From Paenibacillus luteus (GTDB taxonomy: Bacteria; Bacillota; Bacilli; Paenibacillales; Paenibacillaceae), in the NCBI RefSeq assembly GCF_006542765.1, contig NZ_SKCD01000034.1, positions 1 to 55,755 on the forward strand: a stretch of DNA of 55,755 nucleotides, read 5' to 3'. The position numbers were made by a program, and so were the translations under genes. Shown here one piece after another: positions 9,396 to 17,024 of the stretch. The notes beneath the pieces were generated by a model. It made no database searches, was not told the DNA's origin, and saw nothing but the letters and a program-made list of their open reading frames with translations. Numbering within the stretch: position 1 is the first letter of the stretch; every line of letters begins with the position of its first letter.

Positions 9396-11271
9396 TAATT
9401 ACGGTCAAACGACCGGTTTAAATGATGCTGGCATCGAGACATTCAAAGGAAATACTTGGGATTCACTAGCTCGCGAGATAAATCAGAATTCATGCGATGC
9501 GAAAGGTGATGACAGTACTCGTCCCGTAGAAGTAGAATTCAAATTAGAACTTATTAAAAGGACTGATATTCCGGGTCATGAACAGTTTGTTCAAATTTTA
9601 GAATCCTGCTTTGAATTTTGGAAGGGAAACGCGAAAACTGAAATTTTTTTTTCAAACGCAGTAAAGCTAATGAGCGAAGATCGGATTCCTTTTTTAAAAA
9701 TCAGCGATTTTAATACGACTGGATTAACGGGCTCATCTGAACTGGATCGAGGAGGTTGGCATAACCTGATTAAATCGGTTGGTTCTTCAGATAAAGGGTC
9801 AAAATCTGGTGGCTCCTTCGGCATTGGTAAACATGCCCCCTTTGCTTGCTCACAGTTAAGAACTGTCTATTATGGAACACTAGATAAAAATGGTAATCGA
9901 GCATTTCAAGGAGTTTCAAAACTAGTAACTCATAATGGAAGTAACGGAGAGCCAACGCAGGGAACTGGTTATTTTGGCATTAAGGATCGAAACAGCCCTA
10001 TTCATGAACTTGAGGGGTTGCATACATTTTTCAAACGTGAAGAGATGGGAACAGATATTTTTGTAGCGGGCTTCATGGTAGAAGCGGACTGGGAGATAAA
10101 GGTTATTAAGTCTGTATTGGAAAATTTTTTTGTTTCAATTCTCGAGCAAAAACTAGTAGTAAAAGTAGGAGACACACTAATTAATTCAGCAACGATGGCA
10201 GAATTAATTAATCGATACATTCGTCAAGATTCCGATTGTCTGTCGGCATCATACTTTGATGCATACACCTTATCTAATCGTCATTATTTCTATGAAGAAA
10301 ATTTTTTAGGTCTTGGACGTATTGAGTTATTCGTATTGCCAGGTAAAGACCTTCCTAAACGTGTTGCTATGGTACGGCAAACGGGGATGAAAATCTATGA
10401 TAAAGGAAATTTTAGAACTCCTTTCAAGTTTGCGGGTGTCATGATTGCCAAGGGTGATGAATTGAACTCTTTCTTAAGACAATTGGAACCTCCAACGCAT
10501 ATTGCTTGGGAAGCAGAACGTCATGATGATCCTGAGCTCGCTAAAAGTAGAATTCGTTCTCTATACGCTTGGATAAACGATAAAGTAAAGTCTATAGCTA
10601 TCCAAGATAATGTAGAGGAGCTTGATGTTGAGGGGTTAGGTGATCATTTACCAGATTATGTAGGTGATGATCAGCCTGTAAGTATGTTTAATTCACCTAA
10701 TAAACAACCGTTGGTGTCAAAGGAAATTGAATTGGATATTGTAAGGCGGCCAATGGCGACTACCGTACTTGTAGTTAATGAAGAAGTAGCTGCTACAAGC
10801 GATCAATCGGTGTTTAACTCTGAAGATGAAGAAACGAATTCGGAAAGTGGAGATGAAAATTCCGATAAAGATTCTAATAACGAAGAGAATGATGACGATG
10901 TCACAGACGATAATGTCGTTGAAAAACCTGAACAAAAGAATGACGAGAGGAAAAACGATGCTCCTAAGAAATCGTTGAAACTCAAACATTTGCGTGTATT
11001 TTGTACGAATGCATTAAACGGAGAGTATAAGATTAGCGTGCAGTCAGACGATAATGGATTAGGCTATCTCAGTGTTAAAATAGCAGGTGAAGTTGGTGGC
11101 GAGCTTGCAAATATCAAGTCTGCTGTAATGGAAGGTATGCAGGAGCCGCTTAACGTTGGCGATGGCAGAGTAGGTCCCATTAGTTTTCTAAAGGACAAGA
11201 AATGCAATGTTATTATTAAGCTTCAAAGATCTAAACGTTGTGCATTGGAGGTGTCTATCCATGCAAATTAA
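9370..11271 (+). CDS. GHKL/HSP90-type ATPase of a restriction-like operon
   Basis: The first ~170 of 633 residues carry a GHKL ATP-binding fold: LAREINQNSCDA (N box, Mg-binding Asn), LKISDFNTTGL (degenerate DxGxG box) and GGSFGIGKHA (G-rich lid). A long middle region follows, then a very acidic low-complexity linker (about 475-525, Asp/Glu/Asn/Ser) and a compact C-terminal domain of about 100 residues. Proteins of this class occur beside methyltransferases in prokaryotic R-M-like clusters, where ATP-driven dimerisation probably gates the complex; that role is inferred. It overlaps both neighbours (26 and 11 bases), so it is translationally coupled to them. It is clearly different from the MutL-like ATPase at 15501. 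Confidence 0.75.
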   Translation: MIGWSFPSNNYGQTTGLNDAGIETFKGNTWDSLAREINQNSCDAKGDDSTRPVEVEFKLELIKRTDIPGHEQFVQILESCFEFWKGNAKTEIFFSNAVKLMSEDRIPFLKISDFNTTGLTGSSELDRGGWHNLIKSVGSSDKGSKSGGSFGIGKHAPFACSQLRTVYYGTLDKNGNRAFQGVSKLVTHNGSNGEPTQGTGYFGIKDRNSPIHELEGLHTFFKREEMGTDIFVAGFMVEADWEIKVIKSVLENFFVSILEQKLVVKVGDTLINSATMAELINRYIRQDSDCLSASYFDAYTLSNRHYFYEENFLGLGRIELFVLPGKDLPKRVAMVRQTGMKIYDKGNFRTPFKFAGVMIAKGDELNSFLRQLEPPTHIAWEAERHDDPELAKSRIRSLYAWINDKVKSIAIQDNVEELDVEGLGDHLPDYVGDDQPVSMFNSPNKQPLVSKEIELDIVRRPMATTVLVVNEEVAATSDQSVFNSEDEETNSESGDENSDKDSNNEENDDDVTDDNVVEKPEQKNDERKNDAPKKSLKLKHLRVFCTNALNGEYKISVQSDDNGLGYLSVKIAGEVGGELANIKSAVMEGMQEPLNVGDGRVGPISFLKDKKCNVIIKLQRSKRCALEVSIHAN

Positions 11272-12112
11272 TTTCAGACAGTATCCTCATCCTGTGCTCT
11301 CTTATTTTTCAGATGATGTTCCTGATGTCGATTTTCAAACAGCTCTGAAACCGACTAAGACTCATAATACTTATATATTCGACGCATCCGCGATTACAAG
11401 TTGCGACGGGTTGAGAGAATATGTGGTTGATAGGAAAGCAAAATATGCTTTCCATATTGAATGCCAGAGTACTCGATACAGAAGGATGTTCACATCGTTT
11501 GAGGATAAGTTTTCTTTCGAGATAAAAGCAGACGAGCTTAATGGAAAAGTGGAAATATGTTCGTTTATTATTTCCACAGCTGATAACGATCAGTATAGAT
11601 TGGAAGAGTTTCATATTGATTACGGAGATCATTACTTTTCGATAAAAAAGGGCGATATATTGGCCATCGATAATGAACGGGTTTTTTATGCAGATAACGA
11701 TATAGATCCGCTTCAAAAAATCCCATCAATATTCTCAGTAGTGCCAAACTATAATGATGATGCTTTACCGATGGATTTTGATGCTTCAGGTAACAAAATT
11801 GTCGTCTCCTTGTCCCCTGAAAATTTTGAGCGCTATAAATATTTATCTGTGGATCAAAATTTGCAACCATTGCTGTCAGCATTAATTATTGTTCCGTCTC
11901 TTGTATCATTAATTGAATCTATTAAGGGAATAGAAGATGCGCTTGAATATGAAGATTGCCGCTGGTATCAAGTGATTAAACAAAAACTGAAAAGTCTCAA
12001 TATTAATCTTGCTACTGCTACAGACTCGACAGTGATTATTGCTCATAAGCTAATTGGTGACCCGTTAACGCATTCACTAGCTGCCATTGAAAACTTGGAA
12101 GCGGAGGACTAA
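11261..12112 (+). CDS. unrecognised protein of the methyltransferase-GHKL operon
   Basis: A 283-aa protein with no family I can name. ATG 11261 is chosen because GGAGGTG precedes it by 7 bases; the frame runs further upstream inside the ATPase gene. The N-terminal two thirds alternate short hydrophobic and charged stretches typical of beta structure. The C-terminal third is helical (ALIIVPSLVSLIESIKG). There is no membrane segment, signal peptide, zinc cluster or nuclease motif. It overlaps the ATPase gene by 11 bases and is followed 5 bases later by the DUF6339-like gene, so it is almost certainly a working part of the same system. Confidence 0.6.
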   Translation: MQINFRQYPHPVLSYFSDDVPDVDFQTALKPTKTHNTYIFDASAITSCDGLREYVVDRKAKYAFHIECQSTRYRRMFTSFEDKFSFEIKADELNGKVEICSFIISTADNDQYRLEEFHIDYGDHYFSIKKGDILAIDNERVFYADNDIDPLQKIPSIFSVVPNYNDDALPMDFDASGNKIVVSLSPENFERYKYLSVDQNLQPLLSALIIVPSLVSLIESIKGIEDALEYEDCRWYQVIKQKLKSLNINLATATDSTVIIAHKLIGDPLTHSLAAIENLEAED

Positions 12113-12117
12113 GGTAA

Positions 12118-12864
12118 ATGAACCTGGAATATATTGAATCAAATTATTTAGATCAACTGAAATTAAATGTTAAGACTAATATCCAACATTACTTAGAAGA
12201 GGCATCTTGGGTGAGTTCTTACTTTGAAGGGCAAGAATGGTCACGACCGACGAAATTTAGATTTCACGAGATAGATCTGCTTTTGCCTCAGAGCGCCACG
12301 CAACATTATGATCTGGAAAATACGAAACGATTATTTACTGCTTTCAAGGAATTAACCATTTCTCAAGCAATAGATGAACGGTTATGGGCATATCTTACCC
12401 ATAAAGTTTTTTGGAACTATATGAGTAAACGGTGGTCGGTTGATACATATTTGGAAAAAGAAGATCCTTCGTCTGTTATAAGAGAAAGGTATTTTTTTAT
12501 GGCGAATAAGGATAGAGCTTTGACTCGGAACGGTATATCTCGATTATGGTGGTACGGATACATTTCCTATGACGAGACGAGAGATGATCCATTCGAACTG
12601 ACCAAAATGTTGCTTTCAAAGTTGGATATAACACAAAACGTCATAGAGCGCAGCTTCTCTAGAAATAGAATCATTACTAAGTCAATTTTAAGTTTTTTAG
12701 TGAATATCGAAAAATCTGATGTTCAAGACCCCACGCGAAACGAATTTAGGGAATTAATGAAATATCTAAATCAACTTGGGGGAGTAACCGTATTGGATTC
12801 TTACTCCCAAGAGGAACTTGAACAATTGCTTGTGGAGGAGTTAAATAACCTACGAGTCTTGTAG
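12118..12864 (+). CDS. DUF6339-like protein, last gene of the first methyltransferase operon
   Basis: A 248-aa soluble protein. The block LWAYLTHKVFWNYMSKRW near residue 98, then RYFFMANKDRALTRNGISRLWWYGYISYDE (about 122-152), resembles the DUF6339 family as I recall it, found in R-M and defence gene clusters with no known activity. No catalytic motif is evident. The Trp/Arg/Tyr-rich core could bind nucleic acid, which is a guess. A GGAGG inside the preceding gene serves the ATG at 12118. A rho-independent terminator follows directly, closing the operon. Confidence 0.6.
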   Translation: MNLEYIESNYLDQLKLNVKTNIQHYLEEASWVSSYFEGQEWSRPTKFRFHEIDLLLPQSATQHYDLENTKRLFTAFKELTISQAIDERLWAYLTHKVFWNYMSKRWSVDTYLEKEDPSSVIRERYFFMANKDRALTRNGISRLWWYGYISYDETRDDPFELTKMLLSKLDITQNVIERSFSRNRIITKSILSFLVNIEKSDVQDPTRNEFRELMKYLNQLGGVTVLDSYSQEELEQLLVEELNNLRVL

Positions 12865-12866
12865 AG

Positions 12867-12893
12867 AAAACCGTGCAGAAATGCACGGTTTTT
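12867..12893 (+). terminator. rho-independent terminator after the DUF6339-like gene
   Basis: A 10-bp perfect stem (AAAACCGTGC / GCACGGTTTT) with a 6-base loop ends in a short T run. It separates the first methyltransferase operon from the second methyltransferase gene. It also shows that the frame open back to 12873 is not the real start of that gene. Confidence 0.85.
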
Positions 12894-12907
12894 GTCATTA
12901 TTTCTCG

Positions 12908-12935
12908 TAGCAGGAATATGCCAAACTGCTATAAT
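12908..12935 (+). promoter_or_regulatory. promoter of methyltransferase 2 with an overlapping inverted repeat
   Basis: A consensus TATAAT at 12930-12935 lies 36 bases before the chosen start. A perfect 6-bp inverted repeat, TAGCAG (12908-12913) and CTGCTA (12926-12931), spans the -35 region and the start of the -10, where a repressor would block RNA polymerase. No good -35 hexamer is visible, as in activated or regulated promoters. Confidence 0.5.
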
Positions 12936-12971
12936 AGTAGGATGAATAGCAATGAGAGTTGGTGTAGTAAG

Positions 12972-14675
12972 ATGCAAAAGGACAAATTAAATGTAGTTGA
13001 TTTGTTCGCTGGGGCGGGCGGACTGAGCGCCGGGTTCAGACAAACAAATAAAGTGAATGTGATAGTTGCGTTTGAGAATAATAAATGGGCGCAACAAACT
13101 TACCTAAAAAATCATAAAAATGTGAAAATGTTCGGAGATGTGACTAAAGAACTAGATGACTTGACGAGATACTTAGATGCTCATGATTTAAAGGCTAATA
13201 TCGTTTGTGGCGGTCCGCCTTGCCAAGGTTTCTCAAATGCCAATAGGCAGAAAGTGAGTTTCTTGTCCACCAATAATGAATTGGTTAAAGCTTACGTTAA
13301 AGCAATTGAGCTGATGGATCCCGACGCATTCGTTATGGAGAATGTCAAAATGCTGCAGTCGTCAAAACATAAATTCTTCTTAGCCAAAGGAGAAGAAAAA
13401 ACGATTTCAATGTTAGGAATTGAATTGAAGAGCGAAAGTGTTATTCTTTCCAAAAGGTCGGAATTGGTGGATTCATTAATGAAGTTCTTGAAAAATTATA
13501 ATCAAATAAACACTGAAATGTTAGAGAAATATAAAATCACAGATGATAAATTTTTTTCGAAAATATCTCATCTAGTTAGAAAAGAAAAACAGTTCGCGGA
13601 ATACGCAGATAGAGGGAAGACATATCTATTTAGTCAGCTAAACAAATGGGATAGTTTTCATCAAACAGATTGGAACGACAATTACACGGAGTTATGGTTG
13701 AATTTGAAAGAAAACTTTCAAGATTATTTCAACGGTAACTTTTCACTTGAAGCTCAGATAATAGACTCGCTGAAGGAAATAATTGAAGTCCAAAAACTAC
13801 TCAACAAAATGTGCGAAATAGTGCAAAAACAAATTGATTTTGAGTACTGCGAACCAAGTTTAATGGAAGTGTTTATTAAGGTGAAGACATACGGCGTATT
13901 AGATTATTTGAAAGAAAGTTTTACTCAATTGGGATATGTCTTCAATAATGAACGTGAAGAACTTATTCTGAATGCAGCAGATTTTGGAGCTCCACAGGTC
14001 AGAGAGAGATTGTTTATTATAGGAGTTAAAAAAGAAAAATTGAATGAAAATAAAATGAATATTGTGACACTCCCTAAGGCTATAATAACAAAAGAAAATC
14101 GTTATACAGTGAAAAATGCTATTGAGGATTTGAGGCATATAGAGCCGGAAACGATAATGAATAGTGATCTGAAAATAAAACCTGAACGAAAATCAACCAA
14201 CCTATTGTCAAGATATCTGAATGCTAATACTAACGAATTACACAATCACATATGTACAGAAACCACAGAAATAGCTTTAGAAAGATTTAAGAAAATAGAT
14301 GAAGGAAAGAATTTTCACCATCTTGCGGAAAAAATGAAAACAACCTATTCAAATCCGAATCGAACCCAGAATACTGTCTACCTGCGTTTAAAATATAATG
14401 AGCCGTCTGGAACAGTTGTAAATGTAAGAAAATCAATGTGGATTCATCCTAGAGAGGATAGGGCAATCAGCATTAGGGAAGCTGCTCGGCTACAAACATT
14501 CCAAGATAATTTTGTGTTTGTTGGCCCAAAGGATGCCCAATATCAACAAGTTGGGAATGCGGTTCCACCATTGCTAGGAAGAGCAGTCGCTGAGCATGTT
14601 CTTTTTCTGCTTGGTATGGAACCTGAGGAGGAACTAGTGCATATTATTGTTCCTAAAACAGCTAGTTTAGTATGA
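12972..14675 (+). CDS. DNA (cytosine-5-)-methyltransferase 2 with a large internal insertion
   Basis: A C5 methyltransferase of about 567 aa: VVDLFAGAGGLSAGF (I), GGPPCQGFSNANRQ with the catalytic Cys (IV), MENVKML (VI, about residue 123), QVRERLFIIG (VIII, about 342), REAARLQTF (IX) and QVGNAVPPLL (X). The distance from motif VI to VIII is about 218 residues against roughly 40 in M.HhaI. The extra ~180-200 residues are Lys/Glu-rich and helical. ATG 12972 is chosen because a terminator and promoter lie just upstream; ATG 12942 is an alternative. It has its own promoter, sits between the two ATPase operons, and converges on the glycosylase gene through a shared terminator. It probably protects against the nuclease module at 15501-22875. 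Confidence 0.9.
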   Translation: MQKDKLNVVDLFAGAGGLSAGFRQTNKVNVIVAFENNKWAQQTYLKNHKNVKMFGDVTKELDDLTRYLDAHDLKANIVCGGPPCQGFSNANRQKVSFLSTNNELVKAYVKAIELMDPDAFVMENVKMLQSSKHKFFLAKGEEKTISMLGIELKSESVILSKRSELVDSLMKFLKNYNQINTEMLEKYKITDDKFFSKISHLVRKEKQFAEYADRGKTYLFSQLNKWDSFHQTDWNDNYTELWLNLKENFQDYFNGNFSLEAQIIDSLKEIIEVQKLLNKMCEIVQKQIDFEYCEPSLMEVFIKVKTYGVLDYLKESFTQLGYVFNNEREELILNAADFGAPQVRERLFIIGVKKEKLNENKMNIVTLPKAIITKENRYTVKNAIEDLRHIEPETIMNSDLKIKPERKSTNLLSRYLNANTNELHNHICTETTEIALERFKKIDEGKNFHHLAEKMKTTYSNPNRTQNTVYLRLKYNEPSGTVVNVRKSMWIHPREDRAISIREAARLQTFQDNFVFVGPKDAQYQQVGNAVPPLLGRAVAEHVLFLLGMEPEEELVHIIVPKTASLV

Positions 14676-14730
14676 AAAACCATCTCTACTTATGCAATTA
14701 TGACTTAGCATAAGTAGAGATGGTTTTTTT
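14675..14730. terminator. bidirectional terminator between methyltransferase 2 and the glycosylase
   Basis: A very long stem (about 20 bp; arms 14675-14695 and 14708-14730) with T runs on both sides. It ends the methyltransferase on the plus strand. On the minus strand it overlaps the last ten codons of the glycosylase gene, whose TAA (14698-14700) lies in the loop. Confidence 0.9.
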
Positions 14731-15366
14731 ATTATACAAGCAATTTGCAGCCATAGGACAGACATTACATTGTGGGTTATTTGCCACACATACTAACCCT
14801 GCAAAATCTAATATCGCAAGATTATAGTTCTTATAGTTTGCATATCTCGGAAATTTATCCCTAATGTCAGCTACCAATCTTTTATCAGTTCTCGGTCTAG
14901 AACAATGAGATGATAAGTTGAAGTATCTGGTGAACAATCGAATAACGTTTGTATCAATAGGTATAGTATTTTGGCCGAAACCGTAACAAAGAACTGCATT
15001 TGCGATATAATCTCCGATACCTCTCATGCTGATTAATTCACTATATTCAGATGGTACAATGCCGTTAAAGTTTTCATAAATATGAATTCCGGCAGCATGC
15101 AACCTATCAGCACGATAGCTTAGACCAAGTGGTGCGATAATTTTTTTGATGTCCGCACTTACAGCTGCAGAAAGATTCTCTGGTGTTGGATACAGTTCTA
15201 TGAGTCTCCAATAAACAGATTCTACTTTTCTGACATGAGTTTGCTGTAATAAATATTCTGCAATTAATACATGAAATGGATTTTTTGAGATTCGCCATGG
15301 GAACTCACGGCAATTATAGTTAAACCATCGCAATAAAGTTGACCAAAAGAAATAGTTAGAATTCAT
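14698..15366 (-). CDS. HhH-GPD DNA glycosylase, probably T/G-mismatch type (MIG-like)
   Basis: A 222-aa EndoIII/MutY-superfamily glycosylase. It has WRISKNPFHVLIAEYLLQQT near the start, the helix-hairpin-helix MRGIGDYIANAVL, the catalytic Asp in IPIDTNVIRLFTRYF, and a C-terminal [4Fe-4S] ligand set (VCVANNPQCNVCPMAANC). Tyr stands where EndoIII has its lyase Lys and MutY a Ser. Tyr at that place is the mark of the Methanothermobacter MIG thymine-DNA glycosylase, which repairs T/G pairs from deaminated 5-methylcytosine. Beside C5 methyltransferases this is the likely role, equivalent to Vsr. ATG 15366 is chosen for AAGGTG six bases upstream; the frame opens back to 15408. MutY-like A/G repair is the alternative. 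Confidence 0.8.
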   Translation of the reverse strand: MNSNYFFWSTLLRWFNYNCREFPWRISKNPFHVLIAEYLLQQTHVRKVESVYWRLIELYPTPENLSAAVSADIKKIIAPLGLSYRADRLHAAGIHIYENFNGIVPSEYSELISMRGIGDYIANAVLCYGFGQNTIPIDTNVIRLFTRYFNLSSHCSRPRTDKRLVADIRDKFPRYANYKNYNLAILDFAGLVCVANNPQCNVCPMAANCLYNKKTISTYAKS

Positions 15367-15381
15367 ATTCATCACCTTATT

Positions 15382-15421
15382 TCTACTATAGTGCATAAAG
15401 TCAATCATTAACTATAGTAGA
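15382..15421. promoter_or_regulatory. paired palindromes upstream of the glycosylase gene
   Basis: The palindrome ACTATAGT occurs twice, at 15385-15392 and 15411-15418, 26 bases centre to centre. The flanks also pair, giving a 10-bp inverted repeat (TCTACTATAG 15382-15391, CTATAGTAGA 15412-15421). The site lies 16-55 bases upstream of the glycosylase start and 80-119 upstream of the MutL-like gene, in a divergent promoter region. TATAGT inside each palindrome could also act as a -10 element. It resembles an operator pair; no controller gene is seen nearby. Confidence 0.5.
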
Positions 15422-15448
15422 TTAATTCCAAAAAAAACATATGTTCGT

Positions 15449-15487
15449 TTTACACTTAGTCTTATAGTCTGATATCCTAATACTAGG
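15449..15487 (+). promoter_or_regulatory. candidate promoter of the MutL-Z1-DUF4420-AIPR operon
   Basis: TTTACA (15449-15454) and TATCCT (15473-15478) are separated by 18 bases. The spacer holds a direct repeat AGTCT-TAT-AGTCT (15458-15470). CCTAATACTAGG, with inverted CCTA/TAGG ends, follows at 15476-15487. The ATG is at 15501, so the leader is very short. Confidence 0.4.
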
Positions 15488-15500
15488 AATATTTTACTAT

Positions 15501-17024
15501 ATGACTGAAGGAGCGAGAAAACTGAAGCGCGGCAAAAAAACAACATTGATAGAGGATTTTGATATCGTTACGCCTGAAGCTTCTCCAGTGATTCAGTCCT
15601 TACGAGCGATCGGTTATTCGTTAGAAACTGCAATTGCAGATCTTATTGACAATAGTTTGGATGCAGGCGCAAAAATGATAAAGGTTGATATGATTTGGGA
15701 AGAAGAAGGAAGCTATGTTCGGATTGAAGATGATGGTAGAGGTATGTCAGAAGACGAATTAGTGGTTGCTATGCGATTAGGTTCTAAAGATCCATCTGCT
15801 GAAAGAGGGAGCAAAGAATTAGGTAGATTTGGAATGGGATTGAAAACTGCTTCTTTTTCTTTGGGAAAGCGATTAACGGTCTCCTCCAAACTGGGAGGAA
15901 AAGTAAATGTTCGTTGCTGGGATTTGGATACTGTTAACGAAACAAATGAGTGGAAGCTTAGGAAACAAGCATTTATTGATTCATTAATTTGCTTGGATAC
16001 CGTATCTACCCGTACAGGAACAGTTGTTTTAATTGAGAAACTCGATAGGTTAATAAACCCACCATATACTGGTCATAAAAGAAATAAATTTTTTAGACAG
16101 TTAAGTATATTGGAGCTACATCTTCGAATGGTATTTCATCGTTTTTTATCGGGTTTGCAAAAAGTAAGCATTATTCTTAACGGGAATGTATTAGCACCAT
16201 GGGATCCCTTTTGCAGTAAGCTTCAGCAAACACATGAATTGGGCGATGAGTCTATCGTTAATGATGACAAAGTGATACATATCGAGGGGTATGTTCTTCC
16301 TCATCATAGTAAGATAAACAAAGAACAGTACCAGGAAGCAAAAGGTCCTGAAGGTTGGTACGATCAGCAAGGATTTTATATTTATAGAAATAAGAGATTG
16401 CTTCTGGTAGCAGGCTGGCTTAATTTATTTCCCAAGGAAGAGTCTACTAAGCTTGCGCGAATTAAAATTGATATTGGTCAAGACTCGGACTTTGATTGGC
16501 AAATTGATGTTAAAAAATCGGTTGCCAGACCACCTCAAGAAGTAATTGAAGCGCTAAAGCGATGGGGAGAGAAAGCAAGGACGTTATCTCAAAAGGTGTT
16601 CTATCATAGAGGCATATCGGGAACCAGTAGTAAGAGGGATGGGAAAAAAGATCAAGAGATCGATTTTCTTTGGTCTCAGACAACGAGAAACGATAGGGCT
16701 TACTTTCAGATACATCGGGAAAACCCATTATTAACGAAAATAAAAAGTGCCATTGATGAGGATACCGATGCAATGCTAACGGCATATCTTAGTATGCTTC
16801 AAGAGTTTTGTCCAATAAATACTTTTACGTATGTTCCGGCTACTCCTACTAAAGAGCTAGATGAAATTACGGATGAAGATGCGAAACAAATACGAAAAAT
16901 ACATGCTATCTATCAAGAAATGGCTATCCCTCTTACAAAGTTAATTTCAACGATCAAAGACATGCCGGCATACAACCGGTACTCAGAACAATCGATTAGA
17001 CAAGTGATACAGGGGGGAAAGTAG
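15501..17024 (+). CDS. MutL/MORC-like GHKL ATPase of a Z1-type R-M system
   Basis: A 507-aa ATPase with all GHKL motifs: AIADLIDNSLDAGAK (N box, about residue 48), EDDGRGMSEDEL (about 75) and KELGRFGMGLKTASFSLG (about 109). An S5-like domain and a helical C terminus follow. Iyer, Abhiman and Aravind described such MutL homologues in prokaryotic R-M systems as relatives of eukaryotic MORC proteins. They are thought to act as ATP-dependent clamps that license the nuclease. The stop is directly followed by the next ATG, with GGGGGAAAG as ribosome site. It heads a four-gene operon. Confidence 0.87.
   Translation: MTEGARKLKRGKKTTLIEDFDIVTPEASPVIQSLRAIGYSLETAIADLIDNSLDAGAKMIKVDMIWEEEGSYVRIEDDGRGMSEDELVVAMRLGSKDPSAERGSKELGRFGMGLKTASFSLGKRLTVSSKLGGKVNVRCWDLDTVNETNEWKLRKQAFIDSLICLDTVSTRTGTVVLIEKLDRLINPPYTGHKRNKFFRQLSILELHLRMVFHRFLSGLQKVSIILNGNVLAPWDPFCSKLQQTHELGDESIVNDDKVIHIEGYVLPHHSKINKEQYQEAKGPEGWYDQQGFYIYRNKRLLLVAGWLNLFPKEESTKLARIKIDIGQDSDFDWQIDVKKSVARPPQEVIEALKRWGEKARTLSQKVFYHRGISGTSSKRDGKKDQEIDFLWSQTTRNDRAYFQIHRENPLLTKIKSAIDEDTDAMLTAYLSMLQEFCPINTFTYVPATPTKELDEITDEDAKQIRKIHAIYQEMAIPLTKLISTIKDMPAYNRYSEQSIRQVIQGGK

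Noticed and set aside
12873..12971. Upstream extension of methyltransferase 2 (600-aa version starting at GTG 12873)
   Set aside because: The extension would translate the terminator stem and the promoter region; ATG 12972 lies just before motif I.
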